30,541 nucleotides of DNA, taken from the NCBI GenBank assembly GCA_964545245.1, contig CAZJFC010000020.1, positions 1 through 30,541 of the forward strand. The letters are read 5' to 3'. A model generated the notes under the pieces. That model was given only the letters and a program-made list of their open reading frames with translations, did no database searches and was not told the DNA's origin. This DNA comes from CAZJFC01 sp964545245. Lineage in GTDB: Bacteria; Pseudomonadota; Alphaproteobacteria; Rickettsiales; 21-14-0-20-44-7. Numbering within the stretch: the first letter of the stretch is position 1; the number at the start of each line of letters is the position of its first letter. A program made the position numbers and the translations under genes. Shown piece after piece: positions 1-7,774 of this stretch.

Positions 1-20
1 AGGTGCAAGGATCGGAATTC

Positions 21-1403
21 CTATGAATAACGCTTCTTGAGCAACGCAAACAGCGCGCGCAGTGCCATCGCTTCGCCGCCGGTTGGTTTTCCGGGGGAAT
101 CTTTGGCGTTCCATGCGGCGAGGTCGAGATGTACCCATGATTTTGTGTTTTTCACGAATTCTTTCAGGAACAGTGCGGCGGTGATGGAGCCGCCGTTGCC
201 GGTCTCCGGGCTGTTGATGATGTCGGTTATCTTGCCCTTGATGAGGTTGCGGTAGCCTTCCCATAGCGGCAGCCGCCAAACAGGGTCTGCGGTTTCTTTC
301 GCGGCGGTTTCAATTTCCTCGGCGAGTTTGTCATCCTGCGTGAAGAATGCGGAGATTTCGAGGCCAACTGCCACTCGTGCCGCGCCGGTGAGGGTGGCGA
401 TGTCGATAAGCAGTTCCGGGTTTTCGCTATCTGCTTCGGCGAGCGGTTCGCATAATATCAGCCTGCCTTCGGCGTCGGTGTTGGTGACTTCCACCGAAAT
501 TCCCGCGCGGGTGTTGATGATATCGGACGGGCGCATCGAGTCGCCGGAAACGCTGTTTTCAACGATCGGCAGCAGCAGGCGCAAATTAACATTCAGCTTC
601 GATTTGATAATCATCTGCGCGAGCGCGAGGGTGATCGCCGCGCCGCCCATATCCTTTTTCATGGTGAGCATACCGCCTTCGCTCTTGAGGTTTAAGCCTC
701 CCGTATCAAAGCAAACGCCTTTGCCCACCAGCGTCACCTTCGGGTCATTCTCGTCACCCCAGCGGAGGTCAATCAGCCTTGGGTGGCGCGGTGAGCCTTT
801 GCCCACGGTGAAAATCGACTCATAGCCTTCCGCAAGTAATTCCTCGCCGACGAATATATTCTGGTCGGCTTTGTTATCGCGGGCGATATTGGTGGCGATC
901 TGCGCGAGTTCCTTCGGCCCCATATCGGCGGCGGGGGTGTTGATTAAATCCCGCGCGAGGGTCACGCCTTCAACAATAATCGCGGCCTCGTCATAATCGG
1001 CATTTTTTGGCGCAACCAGACGTGGGAAGGATTCCTCTTTTGATTTTTCCGGGTGGTAACGGTTGAATTTGTAGCAGCCGAGCTGCCAGCCCACCAGCGC
1101 GTTTGTGGCTTCCTGCTTGTTCAGTTCCCCGTCAAGCTCATAATCTCCGGGCGGGAGTGATCTCGGCAAACCGGCAAAACTCCAAATGTTGAGTTTATCT
1201 TCGGTCACGAAAATGATCTCTTCTACTGCGCCATCCGGGTTGCGGATAGGGAAAACATCCCCCGGCTCACCCTTGGATTTTGACGAATTCACGAAATTGC
1301 GCACATAGGTGGTCTGCTCGTTCAGCGTTTCAGCGAATTCCGATTTCCTTACCGGGTGGATTTTAGTTGGTTTGTTTTTTGATTTTTTGATTATGTTTTT
1401 CAT
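21..1403 (-). CDS. pepA: Leucyl aminopeptidase, peptidase family M17
   Basis: Cytosolic two-metal exopeptidase that removes N-terminal residues from peptides. The protein has 460 residues, within the usual 450-500 range of the family. The catalytic C-terminal half is intact: VGKGVCFDTGG (residues 226-236) carries a metal-binding Lys and Asp, KKDMGGAA (249-256) carries another metal-binding Asp, and the family signature NTDAEGRL (308-315) carries the paired Asp/Glu and the catalytic Arg. The N-terminal third is diverged, as is normal for M17. The start is the most upstream ATG of the frame and lacks a clear Shine-Dalgarno sequence, so a slightly different start is possible. It stands alone, divergent from nrdA across a repeat-rich gap. 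The family is certain; the exact paralogue (PepA or PepB type) is not, and PepA-type DNA binding cannot be inferred. Confidence 0.93.
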   Translation of the reverse strand: MKNIIKKSKNKPTKIHPVRKSEFAETLNEQTTYVRNFVNSSKSKGEPGDVFPIRNPDGAVEEIIFVTEDKLNIWSFAGLPRSLPPGDYELDGELNKQEATNALVGWQLGCYKFNRYHPEKSKEESFPRLVAPKNADYDEAAIIVEGVTLARDLINTPAADMGPKELAQIATNIARDNKADQNIFVGEELLAEGYESIFTVGKGSPRHPRLIDLRWGDENDPKVTLVGKGVCFDTGGLNLKSEGGMLTMKKDMGGAAITLALAQMIIKSKLNVNLRLLLPIVENSVSGDSMRPSDIINTRAGISVEVTNTDAEGRLILCEPLAEADSENPELLIDIATLTGAARVAVGLEISAFFTQDDKLAEEIETAAKETADPVWRLPLWEGYRNLIKGKITDIINSPETGNGGSITAALFLKEFVKNTKSWVHLDLAAWNAKDSPGKPTGGEAMALRALFALLKKRYS

Positions 1404-1538
1404 GGTAGGTCAGTGGATATTCTGGTTATTGTTTGCAGGATACCTCTCTGTGAGTAAGAGTAATATAAGTAATTTCCTTATTGCCGGTTAGGACGCGCTT
1501 TTTAGTTTTGCTGATGTAAATAGTCATAAGTCGTAAGT

Positions 1539-1616
1539 GAACCCTCCTCCTGCTCCTCCCTCAGGGAGGAGGGTTTATTTTGCTTCCCCCCTGAGGGGGG
1601 AATACAAGGGGGGTTC
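1539..1616. repeat. CCTCCCTGAGGGAGG palindrome family, intergenic copy
   Basis: Two G/C-rich hairpins in a row: CTCCTCCCTCAGGGAGGAG and a CCCCCCTGAGGGGGG core, bounded by GAACCCTC on the left and GGGGTTC on the right. The same boundary and hairpin design is found inside bioB (27944-28053) and bioF (29327-29437), where three hairpins are present. This copy has two, so it is a shorter or decayed member. Confidence 0.8.
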
Positions 1617-1623
1617 GCTCGAC

Positions 1624-1690
1624 TAATGGAATTTCGGAATATCAGATATTCTGAAGTTCCGAAATTCCGGGTTTCCGAGGTTCCACCCGT
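1624..1690. repeat. Period-8 tandem-unit hairpin (GAARTTCC type)
   Basis: The stretch is built from degenerate 8-base units. The right part reads GAAGTTCC, GAAATTCC, GGGTTTCC, GAGGTTCC. The left part carries the reverse complement of the same units (GGAATTTC, GGAATATC). The two parts form an imperfect inverted repeat of about 20 bp. A relative lies at 7481-7520. It ends just before assembly gap 1. Confidence 0.75.
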
Positions 1691-1694
1691 GAAA

Positions 1695-1704
1695 NNNNNN
1701 NNNN
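1695..1704. other. Assembly gap 1 (10 N)
   Basis: Ten undetermined bases. The sequence to the right starts in the middle of a copy of the CCGCACGGGGGC repeat family, so the gap very likely falls in a multicopy repeat that the assembler could not pass. The fixed length of 10 is a placeholder. Confidence 0.95.
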
Positions 1705-1755
1705 GTAGCTTTAGCGAAGGGGGAAGGCGCAGCAGCGCCGCACGGGGGCAAAAAA
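1705..1755 (+). repeat. GCGCCGCACGGGGGC repeat family, copy 1 (cut by gap)
   Basis: The right half of a dispersed element that contains GGCGCAGCAGCGCC followed by GCACGGGGGCAAA. It matches the reverse complement of 5015-5060 almost base for base. The left half, present in the 5015-5116 copy, is missing into the gap. Confidence 0.85.
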
Positions 1756-1827
1756 TAATGCGAAACCTCATATTTTCCAGTCGCTTGTCAATATGCTGTG
1801 GCTGGAAGCCCTTATTTTCCGCCAAAA

Positions 1828-1977
1828 ATACTATATGTTGTGTTTTGATTACATAAAACTGAACTAAAACAAAAAATTATGGATTTTTTATTTGGAAAAG
1901 GAAAATTGTTGTTGCGCCTACCACAATATGTGGCATAAATTTTATCCATACCAAGGCGAAAACACAATATATTGTAT
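1828..1977 (+). promoter_or_regulatory. NrdR-box-like sites upstream of nrdAB
   Basis: Three sites resemble the NrdR box (ACACWATATATWGTGT-like). They are ATACTATATGTTGTGT at 1828-1843, CCACAATATGTGGCAT at 1921-1936 and ACACAATATATTGTAT at 1962-1977. The last two start 41 bp apart, near four helical turns, which would put them on the same face of the helix as expected for NrdR. A weak promoter (TTGCGC at 1912, TAAATT at 1936) would overlap the middle site. NrdR represses ribonucleotide reductase operons when dATP/ATP is high; its gene is not in the window. The sites are seen directly; their function is inferred from the match and position. Confidence 0.6.
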
Positions 1978-2052
1978 CAGTAGTCCGGGTATCTCTCATA
2001 GAAAACAATGGGTTATTTTTTAAATAACCGCTTAATATAAAAAGGGGCACAC

Positions 2053-3945
2053 ATGCAGTCGTTAGGTTTAGCTTTTGCAGTTACGGAAGAAACGGTTCAG
2101 GGTTCACCATCTGAGGCAAAACGCTATGGCGAATTCAAGGGCATCACCCTCGATTATTCCCGTGACGACAGGCTGACTGAATTCGGCAAGGCGACGCTGG
2201 TTGACCGTTACCTCCTTCCGGGTGAGGATTTCCAGACCATGTTCGCCCGCGTTGCGCTCCACTTCGCGGATGACGCTTCCCATGCGCAGCGCCTTTATGA
2301 TTATATTTCCAATTTGTGGTTCATGCCCGCAACGCCCATCCTTTCCAATGGCGGCACCAACCGCGGCATGCCGATTTCATGCTTCCTCAACGAAACGCAG
2401 GACAGCCTTGAAGGCATCGTCGATTTGTGGAACGAGAACGTCTGGCTCGCCTCGCGCGGCGGCGGCATCGGCTCTTACTGGGGCAACCTCCGCTCGATCG
2501 GCGAGAAGGTGCGCGGCAACGGCAAAACCTCCGGCGTTATCCCGTTCCTCCGCGTGCAGGATTCGCTGACCCTCGCGATTTCGCAAGGCTCGCTGCGCCG
2601 TGGTTCATCTGCCGTATATATGCCGATAAGCCACCCGGAAATTGAAGAATTCATTGATATCCGCCGCCCGACAGGCGGTGACCCGAACCGCAAAACGCTC
2701 AATATCCACCACGGCGTGGTTATCCCTGACGCGTTCATGGAAGCGGTGGAAACTGACGGAAAATGGGATTTGACCAGCCCGCACAACGGGCAAGTGGTTG
2801 AAACTGTGAAAGCGCGTGATCTTTGGGTCAAGCTGCTCACGACCCGGATCGAGACCGGTGAACCTTACCTTCTGTTCATCGACAATGTGAATAACAACCT
2901 TCCGGAACATCACAAGCAGCTTGGCCTCAAAGTGAAGACCTCAAACCTTTGCAGCGAGATCACCCTTTACACCGGCAAAGACCACCTCGGCGAAGACCGT
3001 ACGGCAGTTTGCTGCCTTTCCTCGCTCAACCTCGAAACCTATGACGAGTGGAAAGACAATAAGAACATCCTCGAAGACGTCATGCGCTTCCTGGATAACG
3101 TGCTGACGGATTTCATCGAGAGCGCCCCGCCTTCAATGGCGCGCGCGACCTATTCCGCGATGCGCGAGCGTTCTGTCGGCCTTGGCGTGATGGGTTTCCA
3201 CTCTTACCTCCAGCAAAAAATGATCCCGATGGAATCGGTGATGGCGAAGGTATGGAACAAGAAAATGTTCGAGCATATCAAACGCGGCGTTGACGAAGCT
3301 TCCGTAAAGCTCGCTCATGAGCGTGGCGCTTGCCCGGATGCTGCCGAAACAGGCGTTATGGAGCGTTTCACCAACAAAATGGCGATTGCGCCGACCGCCT
3401 CCATCTCAATCATCGCCGGCAATTCCTCACCGGGAATTGAGCCTTACGCGGCTAACAGCTTCGTGCAGAAAACGCTTACCGGCTCATTTACCGTCAAGAA
3501 TAAATGGCTGAAAAAAGTGCTGGAGAAATACGGTGAGGATAATGACGATACATGGTCTTCAATTTCTTCGAGCGAAGGTTCGGTGCAGCATCTCGATTTC
3601 CTCACGCAGGATGAAAAAGACGTATTCAAAACCGCGCAGGAAATGGACCAGCGCTGGATGATAGAACACGCTGCCGACCGCACCCCGTTTGTATGTCAGG
3701 CACAAAGCCTGAACGTGTTCCTGCCGGGCAACGTCCACAAGCGCGACCTGCATCAGGTGCATTTCATGGCATGGAAAAAAGGCGTTAAATCACTTTACTA
3801 TTGCCGCTCGACTTCGATCCAGCGCTCGGAAAAAGTTTCGCATAAGGCGGTTTCCGGCAAGGCCGGCGAACTCCAGCTCGAAATGAGCCTGAAGCAGCCC
3901 CGCGTGGAAGCGGCGAAATATGATGAGTGTCTGGCCTGCCAATAG
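2053..3945 (+). CDS. nrdA: Class I ribonucleoside-diphosphate reductase, alpha (large) subunit
   Basis: Catalytic subunit that reduces ribonucleoside diphosphates to deoxyribonucleotides, using a radical supplied by NrdB. It has 630 residues against about 760 in E. coli, and the sequence begins directly in the catalytic region without a recognisable N-terminal ATP-cone, so dATP overall-activity control may be absent. Redox Cys110 (PISC), the NLC-E active-site trio (N298, C300, E302) and the partner Cys320/321 are present, as is the YY pair of the radical path (SLYYC). The protein ends in CLACQ, giving a CxxC pair for thioredoxin or glutaredoxin reduction. The start has AAGGGG eight bases upstream. 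nrdB follows after 97 bp of repeat. A small hairpin (CCTGCC/GGCAGG, 3935-3950) has the stop codon in and next to its loop. Confidence 0.96.
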   Translation: MQSLGLAFAVTEETVQGSPSEAKRYGEFKGITLDYSRDDRLTEFGKATLVDRYLLPGEDFQTMFARVALHFADDASHAQRLYDYISNLWFMPATPILSNGGTNRGMPISCFLNETQDSLEGIVDLWNENVWLASRGGGIGSYWGNLRSIGEKVRGNGKTSGVIPFLRVQDSLTLAISQGSLRRGSSAVYMPISHPEIEEFIDIRRPTGGDPNRKTLNIHHGVVIPDAFMEAVETDGKWDLTSPHNGQVVETVKARDLWVKLLTTRIETGEPYLLFIDNVNNNLPEHHKQLGLKVKTSNLCSEITLYTGKDHLGEDRTAVCCLSSLNLETYDEWKDNKNILEDVMRFLDNVLTDFIESAPPSMARATYSAMRERSVGLGVMGFHSYLQQKMIPMESVMAKVWNKKMFEHIKRGVDEASVKLAHERGACPDAAETGVMERFTNKMAIAPTASISIIAGNSSPGIEPYAANSFVQKTLTGSFTVKNKWLKKVLEKYGEDNDDTWSSISSSEGSVQHLDFLTQDEKDVFKTAQEMDQRWMIEHAADRTPFVCQAQSLNVFLPGNVHKRDLHQVHFMAWKKGVKSLYYCRSTSIQRSEKVSHKAVSGKAGELQLEMSLKQPRVEAAKYDECLACQ

Positions 3946-3950
3946 GCAGG

Positions 3951-4031
3951 CAGGTTGCATGGTTGCTGGTTACGTGGTTGCGTGGCCGGTATGGGAACCA
4001 TGCAACTATGTAACTACGCAACCATGTAACC
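3951..4031. repeat. Period-8 tandem-unit hairpin (RGTTRCRT type) between nrdA and nrdB
   Basis: The left arm reads as successive 8-base units GGTTGCAT, GGTTGC-T, GGTTACGT, GGTTGCGT. The right arm (about 3998-4031) is the reverse complement of the same kind of unit, so about 34 bp can fold back with few mismatches around a short centre. A second single arm lies at 5184-5219. The hairpin would sit in the nrdAB transcript and end just before the nrdB ribosome binding site. Confidence 0.8.
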
Positions 4032-4042
4032 AAAGGGATAAT

Positions 4043-5005
4043 ATGTCATTACTGCAATCCGATTCAATCTATAAACCATTCAACTACCCGTGGGCGTATG
4101 AGGCATGGCACATGCAGCAGCGCATCCACTGGCTGCCGGAGGAAGTGCCGCTCGCCGATGATGTGCGCGATTGGAAAAAGACCATCAGCCCTGCGGAAAA
4201 GCATTTGCTTACGCAGATTTTCCGCTTCTTCACCCAGAGCGATATCGAGGTGAACAACTGTTACATGCGTAAATATTCCAACGTGTTCCAGCCGACTGAG
4301 ATATGCATGATGCTGGCGGCGTTCTCCAATATGGAAACTGTCCATATTGCGGCATACAGCCATTTGATTGATACACTCGGCCTGCCGGAAATCGAATATT
4401 CCGCCTTCCTGAAATATAAGGAAATGAAAGACAAATATGACTACATGCAGCAATTCGGCGTTGAGTCGAAAGAAGGTATAGCGAAAACGCTGGCGGTGTT
4501 CGGCGCGTTCACCGAGGGTTTGCAGCTTTTTGCATCATTTGCAATTCTGATGAACTTCCAGCGTTTCGGCAAAATGAAGGGCATGGGGCAGATCGTCGCA
4601 TGGAGCGCGCGCGATGAAACTTTGCACACGAATTCCATCATCAAACTTTTCCACACTTTCCTTCAGGAAAACCCGGAAGTTGATAATGATAATTTGAAAA
4701 AAGAGCTTTACCAGATATGCGAAACAATCGTGACGCATGAGGACGCCTTCATCGAGCTTGCCTTCGGCATGGGCGAGGTGCAGGGGCTGACCGAGGCGGA
4801 AGTGAAGAAATATATCCGCTTCATCGCCAACCGCCGTTTGTTGCAGCTCGGCCTCCAGCCGATGTACCAGAACGTCGAAAAAAACCCGCTGCCGTGGATG
4901 GACGAGATTTTGAACGGCGTCGAGCACACCAACTTCTTCGAAAACCGCGTGACCGAATATACCAAGGCCGCCACGCAAGGCTCGTGGGATGAGGCGTTTG
5001 CGTGA
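4043..5005 (+). CDS. nrdB: Class I ribonucleoside-diphosphate reductase, beta (radical) subunit
   Basis: Di-iron protein that generates and stores the tyrosyl radical used by NrdA. From the ATG at 4043 it has 320 residues. All ligands expected from E. coli NrdB are seen: D67, then E98-T-V-H101 with radical Y105 in METVHIAAYSHL, E158, and E192 and H195 in ARDETLH. With Y105 kept, this is the ordinary tyrosyl-radical type and not the Phe-substituted class Ic. The frame is open upstream to 3920, but those 41 codons read through the intergenic hairpin repeat. The ATG at 4043 has AAAGGGA at the right distance and starts the conserved protein, so it is preferred. It is cotranscribed with nrdA by position. 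Confidence 0.95.
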   Translation: MSLLQSDSIYKPFNYPWAYEAWHMQQRIHWLPEEVPLADDVRDWKKTISPAEKHLLTQIFRFFTQSDIEVNNCYMRKYSNVFQPTEICMMLAAFSNMETVHIAAYSHLIDTLGLPEIEYSAFLKYKEMKDKYDYMQQFGVESKEGIAKTLAVFGAFTEGLQLFASFAILMNFQRFGKMKGMGQIVAWSARDETLHTNSIIKLFHTFLQENPEVDNDNLKKELYQICETIVTHEDAFIELAFGMGEVQGLTEAEVKKYIRFIANRRLLQLGLQPMYQNVEKNPLPWMDEILNGVEHTNFFENRVTEYTKAATQGSWDEAFA

Positions 5006-5014
5006 TATTTTTTT

Positions 5015-5116
5015 TGCCCCCGTGCGGCGCTGCTGCGCCTTCCCCCTTCGCTAAAGCTACGGCGGACGCAGCCGATGGGCTGCTCGCATCCGCTCGCGCT
5101 CAAGGCTGGCTCGGTT
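5015..5116 (-). repeat. GCGCCGCACGGGGGC repeat family, copy 2 (most complete)
   Basis: Longest uninterrupted copy, read on the minus strand: it starts near CCGAGCCAGCCTTGAGCG, passes CAGCCCATCGG and GTAGCTTTAGCGAAGGGGG, and ends GCACGGGGGCAAA. Hairpins are visible, including GGCGCAGCAGCGCC. Copies 3 and 4 lack the middle CTGCGTCC...GGGGGAA part. It begins 10 bases after the nrdB stop codon. Confidence 0.85.
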
Positions 5117-5150
5117 TACTAACCTCGTTTTGCCCTGGGCCACAGTAAAT

Positions 5151-5180
5151 AGATTGCCACGGTCGCTCCCTCGCAATGAC
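5151..5180 (-). repeat. Half copy of the GTCATTGCGAG palindrome family
   Basis: GATTGCCACGGTCGCTC followed by CTCGCAATGAC matches the right-hand half of the elements inside bioF (29816-29888) and thiC (22159-22225). The other half is absent, so this is a truncated copy. It abuts the period-8 arm at 5184. Confidence 0.65.
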
Positions 5181-5183
5181 GGC

Positions 5184-5219
5184 AACTATGCAACCATGTA
5201 ACCAGTAACCACGCAACCC
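5184..5219. repeat. Single arm of the RGTTRCRT period-8 repeat
   Basis: On the minus strand it reads GGTTGCGT, GGTTAC-T, GGTTACAT, GGTTGCAT. This includes a 7-base unit, as in the left arm at 3951. No inverted partner is nearby. Confidence 0.75.
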
Positions 5220-5262
5220 TTCACCGGCTACAGAGCACCACTAATTAGCCACCTCACCCCAT

Positions 5263-5283
5263 CCCTCTCCTCATAGGAGAGGG
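5263..5283. repeat. CCCTCTCCT/AGGAGAGGG hairpin
   Basis: A perfect 9-bp stem with loop CAT. It is related by composition to the CCTCCCTGAGGGAGG family and may be a decayed single-hairpin copy. It lies between the convergent nrdB and the 5304-5876 gene. It has no T-run on either side, so a terminator role is not supported. Confidence 0.5.
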
Positions 5284-5303
5284 GGTAGCGGTCAAATCTT
5301 GAA

Positions 5304-5876
5304 CTAGTGCCTTTTAACCCTCGCCACTGACAAATTCACAAACCCCTGCGGGCGTTGCAGAGGGTAGAGCGCAACGCTGATTGCGCTGGTTTCACCGTCC
5401 GTCTGGTAGGTGTAATCAAACTCAAGCCGTTCCAGCGCTTTCAGTGCGTCATAGACTTTCACCTTATCCGCGTTCGGCACGCCGATGGTAGTGAGGAACT
5501 GCTCAAGGTTGTGGTTCGGCGTCGCGCTGTCGAAACTTTTCACATAGCGCGGGTCGAGGTAGAAAATGCTGCCATCCTCATAAAGTATGACATTGAAGAT
5601 CGTGCTGCTGCGCATCGCGCCGGAAAAGACCAGCGCCTGGAATTCGGTTGCGGTTTTGTCATCAAAAACGCGGTGCTGGGTGAGGTAGATCACCCCGGCG
5701 AAAACAGTTGCCAGCAAGGCTCCCAGCGCATATTGGAGCAGGGCGCTCCCGGCATTTATCATGAATACGGCAATTCCCATAACCACAATCCAGATCGCGC
5801 CATAGGCCCAGTCCGGGATGTGCGGCTTGCGGATGGTGAAGGGTGACGTGTCAATCCTGGAATCGGCCTCTTTCAT
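5304..5876 (-). CDS. Uncharacterised membrane-anchored protein, 190 aa
   Basis: I do not recognise a named family. Two hydrophobic segments near the N-terminus (about residues 24-41 and 46-65) should cross the membrane as a hairpin. The remaining 125 residues are soluble, with a central part rich in Phe/Tyr/Asp and a likely C-terminal beta-rich end. Its ATG overlaps the stop codon of the upstream glycosyltransferase gene (ATGA), so the two are translationally coupled. That suggests a joint role in the membrane, perhaps an accessory of the glycosyltransferase, but this is inference from position only. Confidence 0.75.
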   Translation of the reverse strand: MKEADSRIDTSPFTIRKPHIPDWAYGAIWIVVMGIAVFMINAGSALLQYALGALLATVFAGVIYLTQHRVFDDKTATEFQALVFSGAMRSSTIFNVILYEDGSIFYLDPRYVKSFDSATPNHNLEQFLTTIGVPNADKVKVYDALKALERLEFDYTYQTDGETSAISVALYPLQRPQGFVNLSVARVKRH

Positions 5877-6829
5877 GCTTTGTATCCTTTATCACCCTGT
5901 ATTCCCACGGTTTTTTCGATCACATAAATCGGGCGGTGCTTTGATTCCTGATAAATCCTGCCGACATATTCGCCGATGATGCCGAGGCTGATAAGCTGGA
6001 TGCCGCCAAGAAAAAGGATTATCACGATTAGTGAGGAATAGCCGGGGACGTCAATGCCGTGCACCAGCGCATAGATGATGATGAAAACGCCATAAAGGAA
6101 GGCAAGGATGGAGATTAGCGAGCCGATATAGGTCCAGATCTTGAGCGGCATGCTGGTGAAGGAGAAAATCCCGTCCAGCGCGAAGTTCCAGAGCCGGGAG
6201 TAATTCCATTTGGTTTCCCCGGCGAGCCGTTCCGGGCGCTCGAAATATATGGTGGCGGTTCTGAACCCGGCCCATGCGAACAGCCCCTTCATGAAGCGTG
6301 TGCGTTCCGGCAGGTTGCGGATAACCTCGACCACCTGCCTGTCCATCAGGCGGAAATCGCCCGTATTCTTGGGTATCCTGACATCGCTCATTTTGCCGAT
6401 GATGGCATAAAAGGCGAGGGCGGTGTTCCGCTTCAGCCATGATTCCTTCCTGCGCGTGCGGGTGGCGAGCACGACCTTGTAGCCTTCTTTCCATTTTTCC
6501 ACCATTTCCGGGATGAGTTCCGGCGGGTCCTGCAAATCGGCGTCGATGGGAATGATTACATCGCCACTTGCGTGGTCAAGACCGGCGGTGAGTGCGGCTT
6601 CCTTGCCGAAATTGCGCGAAAGGCCCAGGATTTTTATGCGCGGGTCCTGCGCGGCGATGTTTTCGAGCAGTTCCAGCGTATTGTCGCTGCTGCCGTCATT
6701 GACGCAGATAACCTCCCATTTGCCCGATTTATCAAGGATCGGCGCTATCCGGTTGAAAAAAGAGGATATTCCCTCTGCTTCATTATGCATGGGGACGATT
6801 ACGGAAATATATGGTGACAAGGGTATCAT
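5873..6829 (-). CDS. GT2 glycosyltransferase, GtrB/DPM1-like, with two C-terminal membrane helices
   Basis: Family 2 glycosyltransferase that most likely moves a sugar from a nucleotide donor to a polyprenyl phosphate at the inner face of the membrane. Residues 8-110 form the GT-A core, with VNDGSSDNT (43-51) and the metal-binding DAD in PIDADLQDPPE (95-103). RLAGETKWNYS (201-211) is the conserved R-x-x-G-x-[ST]-K-W motif of the GtrB/ArnC/DPM1 branch. Two membrane helices follow at about 234-256 and 265-289. The length (318 aa) is typical. The sugar cannot be told; GtrB-type (glucosyl), DPM-type (mannosyl) and ArnC-like enzymes share this layout. It overlaps the downstream membrane-protein gene by 4 bp. 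Confidence 0.9.
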   Translation of the reverse strand: MIPLSPYISVIVPMHNEAEGISSFFNRIAPILDKSGKWEVICVNDGSSDNTLELLENIAAQDPRIKILGLSRNFGKEAALTAGLDHASGDVIIPIDADLQDPPELIPEMVEKWKEGYKVVLATRTRRKESWLKRNTALAFYAIIGKMSDVRIPKNTGDFRLMDRQVVEVIRNLPERTRFMKGLFAWAGFRTATIYFERPERLAGETKWNYSRLWNFALDGIFSFTSMPLKIWTYIGSLISILAFLYGVFIIIYALVHGIDVPGYSSLIVIILFLGGIQLISLGIIGEYVGRIYQESKHRPIYVIEKTVGIQGDKGYKA

Positions 6830-6914
6830 TCAGCCCGATTTTTTGGTGATTTCGCTATTGCATCGCTAAGGCTACTATGCTAATTAACCCGCCACAATAT
6901 TTTTCGGGGATGTC

Positions 6915-7472
6915 ATGGCCAAAAAGGTAAATATTCAGGAATTATCTCGCAGATACACAACAGCAATTTTTGAACTGGCGAAATCGCAGAACGCGCTGGA
7001 TAGCGTCGCGGCGGAGCTGGACGGCGTGACCGCGCTGCTAGCCGAAAACCAGGAACTGCAAAAAATGCTTAATTCCCCGTTACTTAGCGCGGCAGAGCAG
7101 GTCACCACGGTTTCCGAGCTGGCGAGATCCAACAAATTAAGCCCGCTTGCCACGAATTTCCTTCTGGTGGTTGCGAACAACCGCAGGATGGCCAACCTCA
7201 ATGACATTATCCGCGCTTTCAGGGAACGCATAGCGGAGGAAAAAAACGAAGTCACCGCAGAGGTGACGACCGCCGAAAAACTCAGCGACGGGCAATTGAA
7301 GGAACTTTCCGCCGAGCTGGGAAAAAAAACCGGCAAGACCGTTGTGATTGAAGAAAAAATCGATGATACGGTCATCGGCGGGCTGGTGGTGAAGATCGGC
7401 TCAAAAATGTTTGACTATTCAGTGCGTGCGCGCCTGAACAAACTCCGCAACCAGCTAAAAAGCGCGGGCTAG
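6915..7472 (+). CDS. atpH: F1Fo ATP synthase delta subunit
   Basis: Peripheral stalk subunit (OSCP-type) that links F1 to the b subunits. The 185 residues match the family: N-terminal helical domain (residues 1-105, with RRYTTAIFELA and the FLLVVANNRRM signature) and C-terminal domain with the conserved DDTVIGGLVVKIGSKMFDYSV (residues 149-169). The start has GGGGA close upstream. Alphaproteobacteria normally carry atpH-atpA-atpG-atpD-atpC together. Here atpH is followed by 350 bp of repeats and then convergent flagellar genes, so the rest of the F1 operon is elsewhere. The divergent neighbour is the GT2 gene, 85 bp away. Confidence 0.95.
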   Translation: MAKKVNIQELSRRYTTAIFELAKSQNALDSVAAELDGVTALLAENQELQKMLNSPLLSAAEQVTTVSELARSNKLSPLATNFLLVVANNRRMANLNDIIRAFRERIAEEKNEVTAEVTTAEKLSDGQLKELSAELGKKTGKTVVIEEKIDDTVIGGLVVKIGSKMFDYSVRARLNKLRNQLKSAG

Positions 7473-7480
7473 GTTGGGGA

Positions 7481-7520
7481 GTTTCGGAACTTCAGAAATC
7501 CGGAATTTCAGAAACTCAGT
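7481..7520. repeat. Period-8 tandem-unit repeat (RGAANTYC type), second copy
   Basis: Successive 8-base units GGAGTTTC, GGAACTTC, AGAAATCC, GGAATTTC, AGAAACTC. GGAACTTCAGAAAT matches one strand of the 1624-1690 element closely. It is self-complementary in part, so it can fold back. It lies just after the atpH stop codon. Confidence 0.65.
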
Positions 7521-7538
7521 CACTCCGCACTCCAAACT

Positions 7539-7566
7539 GTCACCCCGTGCTTGTCACGGGGTCTGG
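7539..7566. repeat. Half-unit GTCACCCCGTG palindrome
   Basis: A single hairpin, CCCCGTG with CACGGGG around loop CTTGT, starting GTCAC and ending TCTGG. This is one half of the two-hairpin GTCAT...ATGAC element found complete at 7619-7688. Confidence 0.7.
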
Positions 7567-7618
7567 TTTATTTGCGTATATACCATCGGCATAAGTAAAG
7601 GCTTGTTTCCTGCCTATA

Positions 7619-7688
7619 GTCATCCCGGCGAAGGCCGGGATCCAACCTTAATTCTATCGCCATGGATCCCGGCCTGCGCCGGGATGAC
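7619..7688. repeat. Complete two-hairpin GTCAT...ATGAC palindromic element
   Basis: Layout: GTCAT, hairpin CCCGGC-GAAG-GCCGGG, ATCCA, an 18-base linker, TGGAT, hairpin CCCGGC-CTGC-GCCGGG, ATGAC. The whole 70 bp is also one large inverted repeat. The same layout is seen at 13808-13969 (expanded), 24829-24890 (inside bioA) and 28796-28862. It resembles the palindromic elements widespread in alphaproteobacterial genomes. Confidence 0.85.
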
Positions 7689-7742
7689 TATTATCCTTAT
7701 ATCAAGGAATAATTGCTCTTTTTGTTTACTGAACGTACTGGG

Positions 7743-7774
7743 AAAAGTAAGAGCCCGTAACTTAATACGAGCTC
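7743..7774 (-). terminator. Possible terminator downstream of flgD
   Basis: Read on the minus strand, GAGCTCGTA and TACGGGCTC pair (one mismatch) around a six-base loop, followed by TTACTTTT. It lies about 50 bp after the flgD stop. The T-run is broken, so the call is tentative. Confidence 0.45.

Noticed and set aside
1502..1825. Open frame of 107 codons on the minus strand across gap 1
   Set aside because: It consists of translated repeats and undetermined bases and has no coding signal.
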